A stretch of DNA of 64,000 nucleotides from assembly GCA_030248295.1 (NCBI GenBank), contig JASANH010000626.1, positions 2,356,001 through 2,420,000 on the forward strand. The letters run 5' to 3'. Positions 57,430 through 64,000 of the stretch are shown here, piece after piece. This stretch comes from Mesodorylaimus sp. YZB2_4 (lineage: Eukaryota > Nematoda > Enoplea > Dorylaimida > Dorylaimidae). The notes under the pieces are model-generated. The model was given only the letters and a program-made list of their open reading frames with translations. It searched no databases and was not told the origin of the DNA. Within the stretch, counting starts at the first letter, position 1. Every line of letters starts with the position of its first letter. The position numbers and the translations under genes were made by a program.

Positions 57430-59095
57430 ATGGCGATGCAGTCGGCTGCCGTCCTCTTCCTTTTTCAGCTCTTCTGGTTACTCGCCTCGCCCGAAGTAAC
57501 TGAGAAAGATTTGCAACAGCAGTTGGGCATTGATATAGACACCCTCAATGGTAAAAAATGTCGTTTCAAGATTTTAAAAGTCAGTTTTTAGTAATATTCT
57601 TGTTTTAGGGGTCAGCTGGAAAGAGTGGGTCAACAACAACCCGGCGAATCGCCAGCCATCAGATTCAAGTGACGGAGGAGTCTCGTGCATTCCAACTGAC
57701 CCTGAAACTTCGAAAGGTAGTAAACAGAATGCTTGAGTAGTATTTATTCTAATTTCCACATTTCAGGGCAAAGTGATCTTTACGACTGCTGCAATTCGAG
57801 CTCGACTTGCAATCAAACAATGAAATTAGTGTGCATCGATGGGACATGCAACTGTGACAAGGGTCATAGTTTCGATTTTGTGCAATCAATATGTCACAGA
57901 GCACCAAGTATGCACTGATTATTTTAGCGACCTTCAAAGGCGTAAAAATTTTTCTTCCAAACTTTTCCGCAGGAATCGGTGATCAGTGTGTTCCGGAAGA
58001 TACCTGCGCCACCACGGGTTCGTCCTGCCAAAATAACACATGTGCGTGCAATCCAGGCAGTTTCCAAGCGAATGACGAATGCTTGGGTGAGTGGATGTCT
58101 CAAGAAACCATAACGCCGATTTGGCATAAAATTTTATTTCAGAGGGCGATTGTAAATCGCACGTTGAGTTTTCAGACTGGCAATTTGCGAATGGACAATG
58201 TATACAGCCCGTAGCTCCAAGCCAAAGTACATGAGATACGGCGCCTCTCGTTCACTATTTATATCTAAATCGAGCTCCTGGGCCTTTACAGATTTTGGGT
58301 ACTGCTGCTACAATGATACTTACTGCAACAAGTCGATGGGCTTGATTTGCAATAATGGAACGTGCGACTGCAGATATGGACAATTTCTGAATGCGAATTG
58401 GACAAACTGCGAAGAGCGACCGAGTAAGCCAAGTTAGCTCTAATTAATACAGCCAAACAAACCAGAAAAATTTCAGTGAAAGAATTGGGCCAACCATGCT
58501 CTGAAAAGGACAACTGCTACGCTGCCTTTGCACATTGCAAAAACCACGTCTGCGCCTGCAAGCCAGATTTTGTTCGAGTCAATGATGTGTGCGAGCCAGC
58601 TGGTGAGCGTATTTCTCGTTTGTCTCTTTAAATGTAGAACCAGTCGTGCTTTCAGAGTATGCATGCCCGTTCAAGAAACCCTTAGTGTCGAAGACGGGAT
58701 TACTGTGGCCCTGTGATCCTGCTTCAAACAACAGTGGATGCCCTGAAGGCTATTGGTGCGTGACGCCCGATGAAGGCCCGAGACCGAAATTTCTCACATC
58801 ATCTGGAGTCGAGCAAACATACTGTTGTCCAGCATTGCCAAATTTGAATATGACAAAGATCCTTCACAGGTCCTCAGAAAATGAGGAGTTCGGGTCAGGC
58901 CCAAAACTTTTTCAGCAGGTTTGCTTGTATGGAAAGCCGTGCCAGGCGCCAAACCGTTGTTCGCCATCGAGCGGCTATCACACGTTTCCTGGGATAGGAG
59001 GGGGCGCGGTTGAGTGTTTGTACCCGTGTTTGCATAGTCCACTCAAACAATCTGTTATCGTCAACGGCAAATGTGCAGGGTATGTGCGGACATAG
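57430..59095 (+). CDS. Secreted EB-module/lustrin-like cysteine-rich protein 3, extended
   Basis: Eight exons in phase: 57430-57550, 57609-57716, 57767-57907, 57973-58086, 58143-58226, 58292-58423, 58477-58602 and 58656-59095 (1266 nt, 421 residues). A signal peptide (MAMQSAAVLFLFQLFWLLAS) precedes PEVTEKDLQQQLGIDIDTL. Then come SWKEWVNNNP and four cysteine modules in separate exons (CCNSSSTCNQ, CVPEDTCATTGSSC, CCYNDTYCNKSMGLIC, CYAAFAHCKNHVCACK), with a short linker exon between the second and third. The last exon is the lustrin-like domain (CPEGYWCVTP, TYCCPALP, CLYGKPC). Compared with genes 1-2 it has two extra EB modules plus the linker. The donor of exon 5 (GTACAT) is weak but fits the phase. 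Confidence 0.82.
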
Positions 59096-62000
59096 GATTG
59101 GAAACTGATTTGACACCCTCAAATGACTTTGTATCCAATACGTACTTGCTCCCTTGGAAGAATTGTTCGCGTATCTTATCGTACGCATGCTGGTTGTTTT
59201 ATGTAAAATAGTAAAACATTATTTGCAAGTATCTAATTTATCAAGGATAGAATGCAAGGATCTTATCTGGTTAATTTTCGTAACATCGTAATCCATTTAC
59301 GATAGGCAGAGGTTTCCGCTGGACAAGGCCGACCCTCTTATTTGATTTGAGTCCCACCTAGCGCGTTGCCAAGTTATGCTCAAGTCTGCTACCAGTGAGA
59401 GTAGCTCTGATGAAAGACATCCTTAAAAGTACGATTTAGAATATCTCGCCTTGGACTGATTGCACTTTCTGGCGGCAGTGCAAAGTTGCAAAGTTGCACT
59501 GCCGCCAAGTCATTTCTCAATGATTTATCGACGATAGTTTTGGTTGAGCTTTTGCCAATTCTTTAGCTCCTCGATCGAGTGCCACAGTGTTGTCGCTGCT
59601 CGGCTTGATTTACTACAGCACCACGATAAAAAACAGAGACCCAACCAAACCAAATCTTCCGCCCTGTACGTGGACGCAACATTACTCTGACTGGTCATGG
59701 TGCAGAGATTCCGACTGCCACTCTGCATCACTTTCACTCCCACCTGCTGGGATGATGCTTCTCTTCCGACTTATTGCCAGTCGAAAAACTTCTTCAGCTA
59801 CTGCTGCTGCTGCCACTATCTGCAGTAATGGACCCAATGCATCACAATACTAAACGATTTCTATCCAGTTTCGCTCTCTGTGACAAACTTTTTGGCAATG
59901 ATTGGTCACTGGTTTGCTACTCACTCACTCAGATACTCAAGAAACCATCGCCTTCACTTGTGCACAGATCATTTCTGCTGCCTCCTAGCAATTTGCACCA
60001 GCCGCGTGAAACGTAAGCTTCTTGGCAGCTGTTCGTTTTTATTACGCAATGAAATTCTGCAAAGATCCTTGCACTTCCTTGAAGTCAGGACGTGGAAGAA
60101 ACAGCAACTGACCGCCAGAACATATTTCGTCTGAAAAAAGTGCCGGCTCGTGCTTTAGCCGACAAACAGGCGTCCATTTTTCTGTTGGCGATTTGTAGTT
60201 CGAGATGCGTTTCTCTACTTCTAAAAGTCTATTTTAAATTACGATTATCCCATACAATAAAGGGTACGAAATTTACTTTTCGAGTTCAGGGTTTTGTAGG
60301 CAAAATTGCTGTTTTTCCTTTCCTTAGTTAGTTATGCCCCCAAATCGAATAGCTATTTTTACTGGGCTTATGATGACGAATTATGCAAACTGCCTGTTTG
60401 GCCTAATCCAACATGTCCAGTGGTTTGTATGACGGAGAAGGAAACATGAAAGTAGATCCGTGCCAGCCATAGCTCGTCTCCATTCCACTGCTCGCTTGAG
60501 CAAAAGGAAAGTCGTAAATTTATACGCGGTCGTTAGGCACAGGGCTTTGACCACTTGGAATTTATGCCTTGTCCAATTGCTCGGCGGGAATGTTCGATAA
60601 GGTGACATGAAGCGTAGTTTAGATTTTGCTTTTAAAGGATTTTCTTAAGCTGTTTAAAACTAGTGCACTACTCGAGCTTTTTCATGTGTGTTTTTGAGAT
60701 TAGGGTCCCATTCGAGGCTGTGCCTTGGCGCGGCTGCTCGTTCGTCTGGGTTTATAGGCTGATAAGATAAAGGATAGGAAATTGTTTTCGTTTAGTCCTT
60801 TTTTATAGTTAGCTGTGAAGGGGTTAGCGTAAAATGTGGCTTGATCACAGATTCATCATTGTTTTTCACGCTCTCTGGTTCACTTTATGGCCGTCGATTT
60901 GGAGTGGCCAAATTATGGTAGTCTGCAAGTCCGGCTGTGCAATTTTTTTGGTATCTCTCCATGTTTATGATTGGCATCTTTTGGTGCAGGCCCTTGAGCT
61001 CGTGCGAGTCAGCTTGGGGGGAGAGGGGTTTGATGACCGTGCTTCTGATCACACAGTTCCCTGTGACCTGGGAGCAGAATCAGTGTTCCTCCATTGAATC
61101 CACTGCATAATTTAAATGTCCTCTTTGTACTGTCCTGACGGCCGAGCAGCAGCAAGGAGCCGCACTTGCCCGTTGTGTATTCTCCTAATCTGTGTGCACA
61201 GTCCGGACTACCTGCACTCGCACTGTACAGTCCTCGTTCACTCGGACTCTTCTTTTAGTCGGCAGATAATTCCCAATGTACACAAAAATAGAGCAATTTT
61301 CTTTGCGTCTTTTTGCCCATTCTTTTTTCGTGTGTCGAATCGAGAGCGGGCGGGCGAGAAGAGAGTCAAAGACCAGATAAACCTAACGATGCTTGACCAG
61401 GGTCAATGTCGGAGCGGTCAATTCTCAGGCGCGAATAGTTGGCCATTGGTCAGTGGGCCTGTCCGAAGAATCGTGAGCACTAGATTTACTGCCAGATCGT
61501 TATCTTAGGCTCTAAGTTAAGAGGACGACATTATTTTCAGTGGCCTCGTCTTGTCTCCATTCAACACGTCCTCTTTGGTTGGTCGCTCGGGGTAGCCTTT
61601 CTTTGTACTCTTTCTCCGTTCCCACTATAATTGGGCCAGAGTAGAGGTATCGTGCTTGCAACCTTTCTACTTATTGCTGCTACCCACAGCTTGTTTTTGC
61701 AGATTCTTATGTTTTGGAAGGGTATCAGGGAAATCGGGGTAGCTTACCTAATCATCGAGGAGCCGGTGTACAAACAGTGATGTGAGGTCCAGGGCCCATA
61801 TTTCAATGGATCCGTAATTGTAAACCGGAGGGACAAATCCATTTAATATGTTTGCACATATCAAATCATCTAACCAAATCGATAAGTGCGCATTTTTCAT
61901 TTCCTAGCTTTTCAATAATTGATCATTCGTTTCCGCTTGGTTTGTCGGGGAGAATGGGGAAAAGGGGATTTCGAGCTTAGCACATGCCCGTTTTCCCTCG

Positions 62001-62345
62001 TTTTGGGGGCCTTAGACAAACAAGGACCAATTAGAAGAGGCCAACAAGTGCCTTTCGAGTTTTCCCCTTCCCAGACTAGCTCTTTTCATTTCCGCCGTTC
62101 TTCTCAAGGATGACTGATCACTACGAAAACATGCTTCACTTTTTTCGTTTGGAGCTTAACATAGAGGCCAATTTTTCAAGTGCACTTTCCAATAGATTTC
62201 GACTGGGAGGGCGCGTTTTGCAGTCTTGTTTCTGGAGTTTCTGACTGGAAATTGAGGTCGGTTTCTCTTTTTCTTTTGAAAACAGCTTTTCAAGTGGGGC
62301 TCGTTTAACGAATGCAGCAAAAGATAGGAAGTGGCAAAAGAAAGA
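59096..62345. other. Long stretch without a recognisable gene
   Basis: Frames at 59774-60016, 60834-61097 and 61116-61508 lack motifs and phase-matched partners. A strong small hairpin is listed separately. Confidence 0.4.
59470..59507. repeat. Perfect 14-bp hairpin
   Basis: TGGCGGCAGTGCAA (59470-59483) and its exact reverse complement (59494-59507) are separated by AGTTGCAAAG. It is not followed by a T-run and lies far from any gene. Confidence 0.8.
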
Positions 62346-63043
62346 ATGATTGCATCGACCACTTCGACGTCCGCTTGTTGCTCCAGTTGCGCGCCCGACG
62401 TTGCAGCTTTGTTGTCCGATCCCAAACGATTCAGTCTTGAGCAAACGAAGCACGACCAAGCGCCGATCAACACTGAACATCACGACGCTGGGCACAATTT
62501 ATTCTGGCCTAATACGGATGATACCAGTGTTATTTACTCATCTGGATTAGGTAAGCTGCTTTCAGTTGATTGCAAGGCCAGGAGAGAAGTCGAAACAACG
62601 ACGCCCCGCTCTACAGTGATGCCGTGAGCTGGTGTACGGCGGGTCCAAAATAGGCGATGCAGGGAGCCTTACCCGAGGCTGTGTTGTCAGCCTGTGCTTT
62701 TCAATCAACTGTGTGTCTGATCGTGAGTGAGGTGGCCCCAACCTGCTATTTTCTGTAAGTATGTCGCCACTAGCTTTTTATGGTTTCTGTCCGCGTCTAC
62801 ACGACACTGACTTTGTGACTTGCTGCAGCATCTACCACTACGGGCGGGTCTCGCGAGCGTGGGAGGCAGCTCAATTTTCCCGAAGTTGTAGAAACTAAAA
62901 ACGGTGTTGCCAGCAATGCCATATATGAACACTCCGCAGTTGGAAGTAAATGCACTTCCACTGCCGCGTTCGATTACCAGCGGAAGCTGTATAATGAAAA
63001 AAGGAAAGATGAGCCCAGAGACTGGTCCCAGCCGTTTTTGCAG
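62346..63043 (+). CDS. Protein of unknown function, first two exons
   Basis: Exon 62346-62551 ends with TTA G|GTAAGC in phase 1 and joins in phase to 62829-63043, which ends CAG|GTGGCA. The two give about 140 residues with no stop. The first exon has a small cysteine cluster (ACCSSCAPDVAALL); the second is charged and polar (SRERGRQLNFPEVVETKNG, FDYQRKLYNEKRKDEPRDW). There is no signal peptide, membrane helix or domain I recognise. The continuation is unresolved: the next plausible exons are around 63108-63271 and 63340-63466. Confidence 0.5.
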
Positions 63044-63107
63044 GTGGCATGTTATCCATGCTCGAATTAAATGGATTCATAATGTAGGATGGAATCACCA
63101 TTTTCCA

Positions 63108-63466
63108 GTCGCCAAGGCATTAACTTCCAAGGGACCTTTTTATCACGTCCAATTCTCACGCTCGAACTAAAAGACGTTATTCCAGGTGGCAAGCCACCCC
63201 AGAGCGTGGTCATAAATTGTAGGCAACAGCCATTTCCGGCCGGGACACTCCCAAAGACACGCAGGTTGGCATGGGGACGGGGTGTCTTGCACTTCTTTCA
63301 ATGGAAGTACTTTGCTTTTTGCGCTTCCTACAGACTTGCTATGACTCGTAGGAGCCCTTTACGATCGCCGACGTCGTCATCACCAGCGAGTCACCGACAC
63401 AATCCATTGGCCGTCCAGCCAAGGCGGCGTTCGGCCAACAAACGCGACCATTCATCATCAAGCTAG
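63108..63466 (+). CDS. Possible 3' exons of the preceding gene
   Basis: After a TTTTCCAG acceptor at 63107 an open segment runs to CGC AG|GTTGGC at about 63271. That donor is in phase with the CTTCCTACAG acceptor at about 63339. The last piece encodes a basic, serine-rich end (TRRSPLRSPTSSSPASH, PRRRSANKRDHSSSS) and a stop. The join to 63043 does not fit phase with the donor I see, so membership in the same gene is inference. Confidence 0.3.
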
Positions 63467-63665
63467 TGCGAAGCAGAAAGAAAAACAGCCGCCATTGGAC
63501 CGTTACCAGTGCAATACACTCGGAGTCCGCCAAGCACAACAACAAGAACAAGAAATCAGCACCCGCAAACCCCACTTTCTTCACTTATCCCTCCTCCGTC
63601 GACGTCGTACAACCCCACCCGCTAGCCACTCGGACAAAAAACCCCCCTCTAGGCAACAACTGACC
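63467..63665. other. Short spacer or 5' UTR
   Basis: An open frame without motif (63466-63663) precedes the next start codon. It may be the 5' UTR of the gene at 63666. Confidence 0.3.
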
Positions 63666-64000
63666 ATGGGTCAACGATTCGGACGTCAGCAAGTCACCTC
63701 GATCCCAGAGGTGAAGACCCCGTCTGACGAGGATAAAAGTTCTAGTAACACGGCTCCAGTCTCCAGTTCCTCGTTGCGCCTAGTCTCTCCTGGTCAGCAC
63801 AAGACACCCGCGGCTACTCTTCAACAGCGGTCAGCAATGAGCGGATGCGGCGGCGGTGTTGGTCAATGGTGGGCATGCGCCCCTTTGAACGGGGCCATTC
63901 CCGGCTCGGTTAATGACCATTATTATCACCAATATTTGTGCCGCCAACCCTACGCTACCATTATGAAGAACAGGGTGCCTAATGGCGGCACTAACAAAAT
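63666..64000 (+). CDS. N-terminal part of an unknown protein, cut by the window edge
   Basis: The ATG sits in a good context (CTGACCATGGG) and the frame stays open for 111 codons to the window end. It begins MGQRFGRQQV, with Gly2 free for possible N-myristoylation. It continues through a Ser/Thr/Pro-rich segment (KTPSDEDKSSSNTAPVSSSS) into a glycine/tryptophan stretch (GCGGGVGQWWAC) and a Tyr/His-rich segment (DHYYHQYLCRQPYA). I do not recognise the family. Confidence 0.5.
   Translation, partial: MGQRFGRQQVTSIPEVKTPSDEDKSSSNTAPVSSSSLRLVSPGQHKTPAATLQQRSAMSGCGGGVGQWWACAPLNGAIPGSVNDHYYHQYLCRQPYATIMKNRVPNGGTNK

Overview
This is a stretch of an animal nuclear genome. The organism is most likely a nematode. 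A three-exon collagen gene has the nematode cuticle-collagen layout: a short hydrophobic N-terminal domain, Gly-X-Y blocks, and a C-terminus with the Asp-Ala-x-Tyr-Cys-Pro-Cys-Pro signature. An innexin, short phase-consistent GT-AG introns (about 50-120 nt, some longer) and tandem families of cysteine-rich secreted proteins fit the same picture. I cannot name the genus. Gene models were built by hand from reading frame, splice-site and intron-phase agreement. First exons with signal peptides are sometimes missing.

Layout. 0-5.9 kb holds no confident gene but has a small MULE-like transposon (1912-2471, 8-bp target duplication, FLYWCH zinc-finger fragment) and a diverged repeat pair. 5.9-8.3 kb carries an eight-exon tandem-C2 gene of the synaptotagmin type. 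A MITE follows at 9.05 kb, then a minus-strand C-type lectin plus PAN/apple gene (9.6-10.7 kb). A small secreted-protein gene at 11.5-11.8 kb (minus) has an inverted relative at 24.2-24.6 kb (plus) and a third fragment at 25.4 kb. Between these copies sits a BEL/Pao LTR retrotransposon (13276-20532, minus) with both LTRs and a perfect 5-bp target duplication, but with one in-frame stop and one frameshift. The cuticle collagen gene (21955-22888) follows and has an in-frame TGA in its N-terminal domain.

From 25.5 to 30.7 kb there are only decayed retroelement sequence and dispersed repeats. Two paralogous two-helix membrane proteins of unknown family lie at 30.7 and 36.5 kb, with a broken seven-helix receptor gene between them. 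37.3-42.7 kb is repeat-rich and shows no gene.

42.7-47.7 kb is the most interesting part. An innexin gene (main copy 45118-47681) is preceded by two further copies of its first coding exon. All three are exactly 199 nt, start with Met-Leu and end in the same splice phase, which is what mutually exclusive first exons would look like. A degenerate copy of the collagen 3' exon is at 48.7 kb, with a MITE and a tRNA-derived SINE nearby.

51.3-59.1 kb is a tandem cluster of three secreted genes (309, 310 and 421 residues), each joining EB-type cysteine modules to a lustrin-like C-terminal domain, plus one orphan first exon. 59.1-62.3 kb shows no gene. The right edge has a new gene start (62.3-63.5 kb, splicing partly unresolved) and a second open frame starting Met-Gly at 63666 that runs off the window.
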